DNA from: Saccharospirillum alexandrii_A
GTDB lineage: Bacteria; Pseudomonadota; Gammaproteobacteria; Pseudomonadales; Natronospirillaceae
Assembly: GCF_043641555.1 (NCBI RefSeq)
Contig: NZ_JBHZRJ010000001.1
Location: 434,001-498,000 of the forward strand
Direction of reading: 5' to 3'
Length of the DNA stretch: 64,000 nucleotides
Shown here: in pieces, positions 1-8,007 of the stretch
Layout of the letters: each line of letters opens with the position of its first letter
Position numbering within the stretch: the first letter of the stretch is position 1
Notes under the pieces: model-generated
Told to the model about the DNA's origin: nothing
Seen by the model: only the letters and a program-made list of their open reading frames with translations
Database searches by the model: none
Program-made: the position numbers and the translations under genes

Positions 1-762
1 GCTGCTCGAGCCAGAGGTATAACCGTTGACGTTATTGAAGCGGGCTCACGAATCCTGCAGCGCAGTTGCGACCCATACACCGCCGACCGTATTGCCAGCT
101 TACATGCCGAGAATGGAGTCAAGCTGCACCTTGGACAATCCATCGAATCAGTCTCTGAGTCAGCCCAGGGGTCGGTCACATTGCACATGTCTGATGGTAC
201 TGCCCTTGAAGCAGACCTCATGGTGGTTGGTATTGGCGTGATTCCCAATACAGACCTGGCAGAGTCAGCGGGTATTGCCGTTGATAATGGCGTTGTTGTT
301 GATGGTTTTGGGCGGACAAATGTTCTCAATGTTTATGCCGCTGGTGATGGTGCCAGCCTGCCTATACAGGGGCAAAATTGCCTGACTCGACTCGAAACCT
401 GGCGACATGCACAGGATCATGGGCGGTGTGTCGGGATGAATGCTGCTGGACAGCAAACTGAATACAAAGCTCACGCTTCGTTTTGGTCAGATCAATATGA
501 AAACCGGATTCAGGGCGTGGGTTTGATCTATGACGAGATAGCCTCAACGCTGGTGCGACTGTATGAAAGCGGCGCTCATGTCAGCTTCCTGTTGGATCAG
601 GATCGTGTGCTAAAAGCCGTACTGGGGATTGATGCCGCGAAAGATGTCAACGCCATGGGAAAGCTGGTTGGGCAGGTGTTATCCGTTTCGGATCATGAGC
701 TTAAAGACGAGCACCAGCCTCTGGTGCCCATCGTAAAGAAATTACTCAAGAAGGTTAGCTAA
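1..762 (+). CDS. Ferredoxin-NAD(P)H reductase of a Rieske oxygenase (5' partial)
   Basis: The frame is open from base 1 and gives 253 residues; the N-terminal FAD motif lies outside the window. What remains looks like the NAD and second FAD part of a pyridine-nucleotide-disulfide type reductase: the ADLMVVGIGVIPNT segment, then the second FAD motif VYAAGDGAS near visible residue 115, then the reductase C-terminal domain (SFWSDQYENRIQGVG). Such flavoproteins pass electrons from NAD(P)H to a small ferredoxin that feeds a Rieske oxygenase. The stop lies 13 bases before the oxygenase alpha subunit, so they are probably one operon. No ferredoxin gene is visible; it may lie to the left. Family is clear, substrate is inferred from the neighbours. 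Confidence 0.85.
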   Translation, partial: AARARGITVDVIEAGSRILQRSCDPYTADRIASLHAENGVKLHLGQSIESVSESAQGSVTLHMSDGTALEADLMVVGIGVIPNTDLAESAGIAVDNGVVVDGFGRTNVLNVYAAGDGASLPIQGQNCLTRLETWRHAQDHGRCVGMNAAGQQTEYKAHASFWSDQYENRIQGVGLIYDEIASTLVRLYESGAHVSFLLDQDRVLKAVLGIDAAKDVNAMGKLVGQVLSVSDHELKDEHQPLVPIVKKLLKKVS

Positions 763-775
763 GGGGATACAGAAC

Positions 776-2035
776 ATGACTGACATAATTGCGACCTCAG
801 GCGGTGTTAAATGGCCTTCGGACAAGGTATCTACGATTCCGTTTCAGGTCTATACGGACGAGAATCAATACAAAATTGAAAACGAGCGAATCTTCAAGGG
901 TTCAACCTGGAACTATCTGTGCCTTGACGCTGAATTGCCAGAACCAGGCAGCTTTATTGTCTCAAGGATCGGTGAGACACCCATCGTTATTACCCGCGAT
1001 GAAGAGGGTCAGTTAAATGGCTTCGTTAACCGATGCGCGCATCGCGGATCCTTGCTGTGTCTGAAACACAAAGGTAAGGCCGAGAACCTGACCTGCGTGT
1101 ATCACGCCTGGAGCTATGATCTCAAAGGTAACCTGACTGGGGTTGCCTTTCAGCGAGGTGTGAAGCGTCAGGGTGGAATGCCCGAACAATTCAAGAAAGA
1201 AGACCATAACCTTCGGAAAATCCACGTCACCGAATTTTCCGGCCTGGTATTTGGTTCGTTTTCGGACGATGCGCCAGACATCGAGTCGTATCTGGGTAGC
1301 GAAATAGCGGACCGAATTCGTCGGGTGCTGAATCGACCAGTGCGGATATTGGGGCATAATACCCAAATTCTGAACAACAACTGGAAGCTTTACATGGAGA
1401 ATACGAAAGACAGCTATCATGCCAGTATTCTTCATACTTTTTTTACCACCTTCGAGCTTAACCGTCTCAACCAGAAAGGCGGGATCATTGTAGATGAGAG
1501 CGGCGGCAACCATGTCTCTTACTCGAAGATTGATCCCAGCTTGTCGAACGATGACTATGGCAGTCAGAATATTCGTTCCAGTAAAGATGAGTATCGTCTT
1601 GAAGACCCCAGCTTGCTTGATGGTGTGGATGAATACGGGGATGGCGTTACGCTTCAGATATTGACCGTCTTCCCTGGGTTGGTTTTACAACAGATACAAA
1701 ATGCCATCGCGATACGTCAGATCGTGCCCACAGGAGTCGAAACAACCGAGTTGGTTTGGACCTATCTGGGCTTCCAGGATGACGACGAAGCCATGGTTGA
1801 ACGCCGCCTTAAGCAGGCCAACCTGGCGGGACCAGCCGGGTTCATCTCCATGGAAGATGGCGCTGTGGGCAACTTTGTTCAGCGCGGTATCAACGGGACT
1901 GAAGAAGATACCAGTGTGGTTATGATGGGGGGCGAGACGGCAGAAAGTCAGGCCTTCCGTGCAACTGAAACCTCGGTTCGAGGCTTCTGGAAAAAGTATA
2001 GAACCTTAATAGAAGGCCAGGTTCCCAATGCCTGA
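776..2035 (+). CDS. Aromatic-ring-hydroxylating dioxygenase, alpha subunit (Rieske)
   Basis: 419 residues, normal for the large oxygenase subunit. The Rieske [2Fe-2S] ligands are C87-x-H89 and C107-x2-H110. The mononuclear iron site follows as D212-x2-H215-x4-H220, with D212 the usual electron-transfer bridge. By eye the protein is closest to the terephthalate/anthranilate/salicylate-5-hydroxylase group of alpha subunits. The start has a purine-rich site (AAGGGG) in front. It is followed by the small subunit and a PdxA-family dehydrogenase, the order seen in tph (terephthalate) operons, so a cis-dihydroxylation of an aromatic carboxylate or dicarboxylate is likely. The exact substrate cannot be read from sequence. 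Confidence 0.88.
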   Translation: MTDIIATSGGVKWPSDKVSTIPFQVYTDENQYKIENERIFKGSTWNYLCLDAELPEPGSFIVSRIGETPIVITRDEEGQLNGFVNRCAHRGSLLCLKHKGKAENLTCVYHAWSYDLKGNLTGVAFQRGVKRQGGMPEQFKKEDHNLRKIHVTEFSGLVFGSFSDDAPDIESYLGSEIADRIRRVLNRPVRILGHNTQILNNNWKLYMENTKDSYHASILHTFFTTFELNRLNQKGGIIVDESGGNHVSYSKIDPSLSNDDYGSQNIRSSKDEYRLEDPSLLDGVDEYGDGVTLQILTVFPGLVLQQIQNAIAIRQIVPTGVETTELVWTYLGFQDDDEAMVERRLKQANLAGPAGFISMEDGAVGNFVQRGINGTEEDTSVVMMGGETAESQAFRATETSVRGFWKKYRTLIEGQVPNA

Positions 2036-2057
2036 AGCTGAATCCAAGGAGATTCGA

Positions 2058-2528
2058 ATGAACGAAAAAACTCGTAACCTCATCGAAAACCTGATGGCTG
2101 AATATGTCTCACGTATTGATAATGATGACCTAGAGCGTTGGCCAGACCTGTTTACTGACAAATGTCTCTACAGCGTTACGAATCGCGAGAACCATGCCCA
2201 GGGGTATGCGCATGGAGCGATATGGGCCAATTCTAAAGGCATGCTGAAAGACCGTGTAAGTGCATTGCGTGAAGCCAATATTTATGAAGAACAAGTCTAT
2301 CGGCATATTGGTGATGCAGTTCGGCTGATCACGTTGGACAACGATATCGTAACGGTTCAGTCTAACTTTATGGTAGTACGTACCATGCACACCGGGGATA
2401 TTCATCTGTTTGCTACGGGCATGTACCTTGATCGCATTCGCATCCAGGGAGACACGGCCTTGTTCGAAGAGCGCATCGTTGTTTGCGACAGTCAGAAAAT
2501 TGATACCCTGCTGGCGATTCCGCTGTGA
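2058..2528 (+). CDS. Aromatic-ring-hydroxylating dioxygenase, beta subunit
   Basis: 156 residues of the NTF2-like small-subunit family (SnoaL-type cone), which supports the alpha-3-beta-3 oxygenase structure and has no cofactor. Recognisable features are the N-terminal helix with EYVSRIDNDDLERWPDLF and the later FMVVRTMHTGDIHLFATGMY strand pair. An earlier ATG at 2028 overlaps the alpha gene, but the AAGGAG site at 2046-2051 points to the ATG at 2058. The stop codon overlaps the GTG start of the next gene, so translation is probably coupled. Confidence 0.85.
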   Translation: MNEKTRNLIENLMAEYVSRIDNDDLERWPDLFTDKCLYSVTNRENHAQGYAHGAIWANSKGMLKDRVSALREANIYEEQVYRHIGDAVRLITLDNDIVTVQSNFMVVRTMHTGDIHLFATGMYLDRIRIQGDTALFEERIVVCDSQKIDTLLAIPL

Positions 2529-3502
2529 AGGTTCAGCGCCGGACCATAGCTGTGCCTATAGGCGACCCCGCTGGCATTGGTCCAGAGGTTGTTTTGAAGG
2601 CTCTACTGGAAGAGTCACTGTATGGACAAATGGACCTGATCGTTGTCGGTGAGGTTGAACCACTGAAGCGCCATATAGAAGCTTGCCGGTTGCCAGTATC
2701 GGTCAGTGAAAACACTATTTCCCTGCCTAATGGTTTACAGGTTCCGCTTCAGGTAGTTCCGGCACTCGAAGACCAGGACTGGCAGTTTGGGAAAGTGAGC
2801 TCCGTGACGGGCTTGGCCTGCTATCGCTATGCGGAAGCCGCGATTGAAATGGCGAAGAGCCAGTCAGTAACCGCTGTTGTTGCAGCACCTCACACAGAAG
2901 CCGCTGTTAACGCCGCTGGAATTCAATTTCGAGGCTATCCAGGCTTGGTAGCGGAATTGACGGGTACTCCGGCTGACAAGACGTTCCTGATGTTGATGTC
3001 ACCGGTCTATAGGGTGGTCAACGTTACGCTCCACGAGCCCTTGAAAGAGGCTCTTATACGATTGGATGGGCCTTTAATCCTCAACGCTTTGCGTGCGACA
3101 CGAGATGCGCTTATTGCCCTTGGCTTGCCAGGGGGGCGCATTGGCGTTTGTGGATTAAACCCCCATGCTGGTGAGGGTGGCTTGATGGGGGCAGAAGAGG
3201 GACTTTTCATTCGATCGGCAATAGGCGATGCGGTTGAAGAGGGTATTAACGCCTATGGGCCCTATGGCGCAGATGCGCTTTTTGCCGATCGTGAGTTTGA
3301 TGCCTATCTCGCTATGTACCATGACCAGGGGCACATTCCGATTAAGGTTGCTTCACCAAGACAGGCATCGGCAATCACCATAGGGACACCTGTTTTGTTT
3401 GGTTCTGTTGCCCATGGGAGTGCTCTTGACATTGCAGGAAAGGGGTTGGCGACACCAGCGGCGATGGTACAAGCACTAAAGAATATAGCTAATGGTAAAT
3501 AA
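2525..3502 (+). CDS. PdxA-family dehydrogenase (TphB-like dihydrodiol dehydrogenase candidate)
   Basis: 325 residues of the PdxA family (NAD-dependent 4-hydroxythreonine-4-phosphate dehydrogenase and relatives). Family marks are IGDPAGIGPE near the N terminus, CGLNPHAGEGG in the middle, and YHDQGH followed by GSALDIAGKG near the end. The GTG start overlaps the previous stop by four bases. Its place directly behind a two-subunit dioxygenase matches TphB, which dehydrogenates and decarboxylates the terephthalate cis-dihydrodiol. In classical PdxA a metal histidine sits in a GHTE motif; here the aligned stretch reads RGYPGL, so a biosynthetic PdxA role is less likely. The substrate assignment is inference. 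Confidence 0.75.
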   Translation: MKVQRRTIAVPIGDPAGIGPEVVLKALLEESLYGQMDLIVVGEVEPLKRHIEACRLPVSVSENTISLPNGLQVPLQVVPALEDQDWQFGKVSSVTGLACYRYAEAAIEMAKSQSVTAVVAAPHTEAAVNAAGIQFRGYPGLVAELTGTPADKTFLMLMSPVYRVVNVTLHEPLKEALIRLDGPLILNALRATRDALIALGLPGGRIGVCGLNPHAGEGGLMGAEEGLFIRSAIGDAVEEGINAYGPYGADALFADREFDAYLAMYHDQGHIPIKVASPRQASAITIGTPVLFGSVAHGSALDIAGKGLATPAAMVQALKNIANGK

Positions 3503-4396
3503 TTTTAATTATGTGATTAATAATTAGAATGCTTCTGGACGGGTGGCGAGGTTGTATTGGCAAGGTTGGCGGCCGATATGGCCAAACAGTTGCTTAGTAT
3601 CTGGGCAGACATGCTTGCTACAACTTCCTCGGACAAGCGACCGATCTCATGGGTCGTTTGGGTATGGTTATGGTCTAAGGTGTCAACAATGGTGGCCTAC
3701 CCAGCAGTTCGATTTGGCCAAGGCAGCTGTCGTCAGTCTGGGCGGTCATGTGGCCTCTGAATATCGATGAATTCAGGGGCTATGCTATCGGGGTGGGCCG
3801 TGGCCTAAAATCGATGGACAGACGACTTCGAGGGGGTCTTTCGGACGTCAGGCTACGTTTGCTCCAGGCGAGGCTGCCTTCGCCCAAGAACGTTGTCAGT
3901 CCTAGTTTCGGGTTTAAATGAGGTTTATTACAACTGCCGAGTTCTATGACCGATTCTTGTGTGCCTCTCCCCTATCACTCACTTAGACCGCAAACGCATA
4001 ACCTGTTCAGACTGTCCTGATTCTGCAGTGCAAGTACGGTCTGAAGGTGCAACATCGTCACAATAAACAAGCTGTGGAACGCAGAATCCATGGAACGGGC
4101 TTGGGTATTTACAGGCGGGAGATCACTTTCTGGTCAGTTTAAGCTGATCCTTTAAAGTATCTTAAGATCTTCTAAATACGCATAAAGTATACCTAAAAGA
4201 GCTTAAATCCATTTTTATTCTCACCACTTTAAACAGTTTTGGTCCGTCTTGAGGCTCAGCTTCCTGAATCGGAGAGCCTTGACAATCCCGTCAAGTTGGC
4301 CCAAATTTCAATAATATTAGATATCTAATTTTATTTTCTTGATTCAGATCAAGGTATTGAAAATCCCTGACAACAAGACGAAGAGGTAAGGGGCCA
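3503..4396. other. Long gene-poor stretch with decayed sequence and operator-like palindromes
   Basis: No convincing gene in about 890 bases; short frames near 3543-3770 resemble no family I know. The right part, before the next operon, is AT-rich and carries several dyads: ATCTTAAGAT (4159-4168), CTTGAC/GTCAAG (4278-4295) and ATTAGATATCTAAT (4316-4329). A peptide-like trace (FITTAEFYDRF, 3923-3955) resembles a trace near 16312, hinting at decayed copies of one element. Confidence 0.5.
4316..4329. promoter_or_regulatory. Operator-like palindrome upstream of the phthalate-type oxygenase
   Basis: A perfect 14-base palindrome, ATTAGATATCTAAT, 67 bases before the oxygenase start. A near-identical site (CTTATATATCTAAG, 11 of 14 bases) lies between the reductase and nadC at 14569-14582. 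The size and symmetry fit a MarR-type dimer, and a MarR gene lies at 11845-12357. Binding is inferred. Confidence 0.6.
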
Positions 4397-5704
4397 ATGT
4401 TATCCCACGAAGACAATGAACTGCTGTGTCGCATTGAAGGCGATGCCCCAATGGGCAAGATCATGCGAAGCCACTGGATGCCAGCCTGTCTATCGGAAGA
4501 AGTGCCTGAAATCGATGGTAAGCCTATTCGGGTTCGTTTGCTGGGTGAAAACCTGGTGGCGTTTCGTGACAGTGAAGGGCGCGTTGGGGTGGTTGATGAA
4601 AAGTGTCCGCATCGGAAAGCGTCGATGGCTCTGGGACGCAACGAAGAATGTGGCCTGCGGTGTCTCTACCATGGCTGGAAAATTGATGTCGATGGCAATG
4701 TCGTGGAAATGCCGTCAGAACCTGCTGAGTCAAAGTTGGCTGAAAAGGTAAAGGTCAAAGCCTACAAAACGCATGAAGCAGCCGGTTTCATCTGGGTTTA
4801 CATGGGCGATCAGTCAAGCGTTCCGGACTTTGAGCCGCCTGTTTTTCAGCCTGAGACAAACACCAAAATTGCGATAGGCAAGGCCATTATTAATTGCAAC
4901 TGGGCGCAGATTCTGGAAGGGGCTATCGACTCGGCGCATTCGTCGACGCTGCATTCGACCGATATGGTACCTGCACGCAAAACCAATGCGGAAGCCGATG
5001 AGTCACTCTGGTACCGCCCGTCTACTGACAGGGCTCCACGCCTGCAGATTGAAACCACGCCTTTTGGCTTCCGTTATGCCGCCATACGTCGGCCAATAAA
5101 GGATGCCAAGACACACGACTACGTAAGAACCACATTGTTTATAGCGCCGCATACGGTACAAATTCCACCGAACAACCGGTACAACATCGCCATTGTTCAT
5201 GTACCAATCGACGATACTCATACTGCTTTCCACTTTATCGCCTGGGGTAAGCCGGAAACGACGCCCGATACCGAGAGCTGGCGTAAGTTTCTCGCTTTGC
5301 AGGTGGGAATCGATGTGGATGAGTCATTCCACCGGTTTAATGACTATGAAAAGAATTACGGTCAGGACCGAATCATTATGAAAACGGGTGAAAGTTTCAC
5401 CGGCATCCGTGGAATTCCGAACCAGGATGTAGCGATGTGGGAAACCATGGGCCCTATCGCTGACCGTTCTGAAGACCGTCTGGGAGCCAGTGACCTGGCA
5501 ATCGTGGAGTTCCGTCGTCAGATGGTGCGGGCGGCCAAAACGGTTGCTGACGGTGGACCTGTGATTGGAACCAGTGAACCTCGCGTTGCGCATAGCAAGC
5601 TGAAGTCTTTCGAGGGCATTGTACCCAAAGGCACGGAATGGCAATCCATTGGTCGAGCCCCCGAGGAGTCCGAGTTGGCTGAATCTGAAGCAACCAACGC
5701 CTGA
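4397..5704 (+). CDS. Phthalate 4,5-dioxygenase-type Rieske oxygenase
   Basis: 435 residues, the length of single-subunit oxygenases of the phthalate dioxygenase family. Rieske ligands are C70-x-H72 and C89-x2-H92. The catalytic iron site is NWAQILEGAIDSAHSSTLH, with D178, H181 and H186. The stretch RNEECGLRCLYHGWKIDVDG is very like known phthalate 4,5-dioxygenase oxygenases (OphA2/Pht3). This type needs an FMN/[2Fe-2S] reductase, and one is encoded at 13579-14547. Next comes a 4,5-dihydroxyphthalate decarboxylase-like gene 21 bases downstream. The proposed reaction is phthalate to its 4,5-cis-dihydrodiol; a related carboxylate is possible. Confidence 0.85.
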   Translation: MLSHEDNELLCRIEGDAPMGKIMRSHWMPACLSEEVPEIDGKPIRVRLLGENLVAFRDSEGRVGVVDEKCPHRKASMALGRNEECGLRCLYHGWKIDVDGNVVEMPSEPAESKLAEKVKVKAYKTHEAAGFIWVYMGDQSSVPDFEPPVFQPETNTKIAIGKAIINCNWAQILEGAIDSAHSSTLHSTDMVPARKTNAEADESLWYRPSTDRAPRLQIETTPFGFRYAAIRRPIKDAKTHDYVRTTLFIAPHTVQIPPNNRYNIAIVHVPIDDTHTAFHFIAWGKPETTPDTESWRKFLALQVGIDVDESFHRFNDYEKNYGQDRIIMKTGESFTGIRGIPNQDVAMWETMGPIADRSEDRLGASDLAIVEFRRQMVRAAKTVADGGPVIGTSEPRVAHSKLKSFEGIVPKGTEWQSIGRAPEESELAESEATNA

Positions 5705-5725
5705 ATAGCCGAGCGAGAATAACCT

Positions 5726-6718
5726 ATGAGTAAATTGAATCTATCGGTAGCCGTCGGAAATTACGACCGGATGCGTCCACTGATTGACGGCGATGTTCAG
5801 ATTGATGGTGTGGACCCAGTATTCATGCTGCATGACCCGGAGGAGATATTTTTCCGGGCCTTTCGACATGCTGATTTTGACATCACTGAACTGTCGATGA
5901 GCAGCTATACCGTAAAAACCGCCAATGACGACTGCCCATACATTGGCGTGCCTGTCTTTCCATCGAGAGCGTTTCGTCATACCTCCATATATATTCGAAC
6001 TGATAGAGGCATTAATACGCCTCAGGATTTGCGTGGAAAGCGCATTGGTGTGCCGGAGTATCAGCTGACCGCAAACGTCTGGGTTCGGTTGTTTCTGGAG
6101 GAGGACTATGGTGTCAAGCCTAACGAGATGACCTGGGTGCGAGGTGGGTATGAAGAAGCTGGTCGAGTTGAAAAGATTACTTTGAATTTGACCGACGGTG
6201 TCGAGGTGGTTAATGCGCCTGAAGGTGAGACTATTTCAAACATGCTTGCCAACGGTGATATCGATGCCGTGATCGGACCCCGTGCACCAAGCTGTTTTAC
6301 GCGGGGAAATCCGAACGTTGGCTACCTTTTTTCCGATCCGATGGCTGAAGCAAAAGCCTGGTATCAACGTACGAAGTTATTTCCAATCATGCATCTTCTG
6401 GGTATTCGAAAAACGTTGGTTGAAGCGCATCCCTGGCTGCCTTTCTCAATATACAAAGCATTTGAAGCATCGAAACAGAAAGCCATGACTCACCTGACGG
6501 ATACTTCGGCGACCAAGGTAACCTTGCCCTTTGTCGAGGATCAGCTGCGTGCGGCCCGTCAGTTGATGGGAGAGGACTTCTGGTCCTACGGTTTTCCGGC
6601 TAACCGGGAAACACTGTCACGCTTCCTTGCACAGCATCATGCCGAAGGATTGTCGAGTCGGCTGGTCAGTCCTGAAGAGATGTTTCATCCCGCCAGCATG
6701 GAGAGTTTCAAAATCTGA
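5726..6718 (+). CDS. 4,5-dihydroxyphthalate decarboxylase-like protein (Pht5 family)
   Basis: 330 residues with no signal peptide and a periplasmic-binding-protein-like fold. Family signatures are RPLIDGDVQIDG near the start, FRAFRHADFDITELSMSSY and GVPVFPSRAFRHTSIYI. These match 4,5-dihydroxyphthalate decarboxylase (Pht5), a cytoplasmic enzyme that makes protocatechuate. Directly behind the phthalate-type oxygenase and with no signal sequence, an enzyme role is more likely than transport, although the family also contains substrate-binding-like members. The Shine-Dalgarno site is weak. Confidence 0.82.
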   Translation: MSKLNLSVAVGNYDRMRPLIDGDVQIDGVDPVFMLHDPEEIFFRAFRHADFDITELSMSSYTVKTANDDCPYIGVPVFPSRAFRHTSIYIRTDRGINTPQDLRGKRIGVPEYQLTANVWVRLFLEEDYGVKPNEMTWVRGGYEEAGRVEKITLNLTDGVEVVNAPEGETISNMLANGDIDAVIGPRAPSCFTRGNPNVGYLFSDPMAEAKAWYQRTKLFPIMHLLGIRKTLVEAHPWLPFSIYKAFEASKQKAMTHLTDTSATKVTLPFVEDQLRAARQLMGEDFWSYGFPANRETLSRFLAQHHAEGLSSRLVSPEEMFHPASMESFKI

Positions 6719-6894
6719 GTGCCCGCAGTACTGGGGGGGGCATCGACCAGTACTGCTTCAGATACCCGGTGCAGAGCCTATCGGCCCGTTTGCTCGCGGA
6801 CGATTGGTTGAACCTTAATCACAACTGTCAGTAATACGATGCAATCTTGCTAGTTCAAAAAAAGAGAACCATTTACAAGAATAAGAGGTCCGAC

Positions 6895-7890
6895 ATGAAA
6901 AAATTTATCCAGCAGTCCATTGCTGCGCTGGCAACCGCCGGTGCATTGTTGAGTGCCACTCCAGCGCACGCTGAACCGTATACAATGAATGTTGCCGGTG
7001 CCTCACCGGGTGGCCTCTGGACCTTGCTCGGTGCCGGTATTGATGCCGGCGTCCGCGAGGCCTATCCGGGCTCGACCATCACCTATCAAACGTCAGGTGG
7101 AGGTATTGCCAACGTTGCTCTGTTGCAACGTGATCAGGCTGACATGGCGCTGATTCATGACGCAGAATTATTGTTGGCCAAAAATGGCGGTGCGCCTTTC
7201 CGTGAGCCGATCGATAGCATCAGAGTGTTGGCGTATATGTATACATGGGCGCCGATGCAGCCGTTGATGCGGGATAGCTTTGCCGAAGAGTACGGTATCG
7301 AGTCCTTTGAAGACATCGCCCGGGTCAAGCCTCCCATTACGGTAGCCATTAACCGTCGTGGAAACATTGCCTCTAGTGTTGCTGAGGAAATGCTCGCGGC
7401 CATAGGTGTCACCGAAGAAGACATCGAGAGCTGGGGCGGGCAGTTGATCTATGCCGCATCTGACGAGCAAATGAGCTTGATCCAGGACCGTCGTGCCGAC
7501 ATGATTCTCAACAGTCTCTTTGTTCGTCATAGCTCGATCATGCAGGCTGGGAACAGTGTGGACCTGACCTTACTGCCAGTGGGCGATGGCACGATTGAAA
7601 CTGTCAATGAAGCCAGTGGTACCATTGCTTTCGTGATACCCGAAGGATCTTACGAATGGTCTCCTGCTGCCGCACCCACAGTATCTCTGGGTGCCGCTCT
7701 GGCGGTGCGTTCTGACATGGACGAACAGACAGCCTACAACTTGACCAAAGCGTTGTTCGAAAACCATCAACTGATCGCCAGTGTACACCCGGCAATGCGA
7801 GCTCTGACCCAGGAAGTGATGGCGTCGATCGATGTTGTGCCTTTCCATGAAGGCGCCTTGCGTTACCTCGAAGAGGTTGGCTTGCGCTGA
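6895..7890 (+). CDS. TRAP-TAXI carrier, periplasmic substrate-binding protein
   Basis: 331 residues starting at the ATG behind TAAGAGG (6882-6888); an upstream frame start has no such site. Residues 1-26 form a signal peptide ending ATPAHA. The mature part has the TAXI-family pattern: NVAGASPGGLWTLLGAGID, then YQTSGGGIANVALLQRDQAD. It would bind a small organic acid, often glutamate or an aromatic or dicarboxylic acid, and deliver it to the fused permease encoded next. A strong hairpin separates the two genes. Its place behind the decarboxylase gene suggests uptake of the aromatic acid degraded here. Confidence 0.88.
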   Translation: MKKFIQQSIAALATAGALLSATPAHAEPYTMNVAGASPGGLWTLLGAGIDAGVREAYPGSTITYQTSGGGIANVALLQRDQADMALIHDAELLLAKNGGAPFREPIDSIRVLAYMYTWAPMQPLMRDSFAEEYGIESFEDIARVKPPITVAINRRGNIASSVAEEMLAAIGVTEEDIESWGGQLIYAASDEQMSLIQDRRADMILNSLFVRHSSIMQAGNSVDLTLLPVGDGTIETVNEASGTIAFVIPEGSYEWSPAAAPTVSLGAALAVRSDMDEQTAYNLTKALFENHQLIASVHPAMRALTQEVMASIDVVPFHEGALRYLEEVGLR

Positions 7891-7898
7891 ACTTTGTT

Positions 7899-7921
7899 GC
7901 GGGGCCCAGAAGGGGCCCCGC
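7899..7921 (+). terminator. Intercistronic GC hairpin without T-tract
   Basis: GCGGGGCCC and GGGCCCCGC form a perfect 9-bp stem with a 5-base loop. It starts 8 bases after the binding-protein stop. No run of T follows, so it is more likely to protect or partly attenuate the binding-protein message than to end transcription. The second TAXI operon has a hairpin in the same place (20814-20834). Confidence 0.7.
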
Positions 7922-8007
7922 CTGACGCGTTAAAGTGCTTTTAATAAAGACTTCCTGCTGATTGTTCTGTTTTCATGTTTTTGGACCCATAAAGAGGGTA
8001 TTGGACT

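Noticed and set aside
3543..3770. 75- and 67-codon frames in the gap after the PdxA-like gene
   Set aside because: No ribosome site, no family resemblance, and two overlapping frames of equal quality; treated as decayed sequence.
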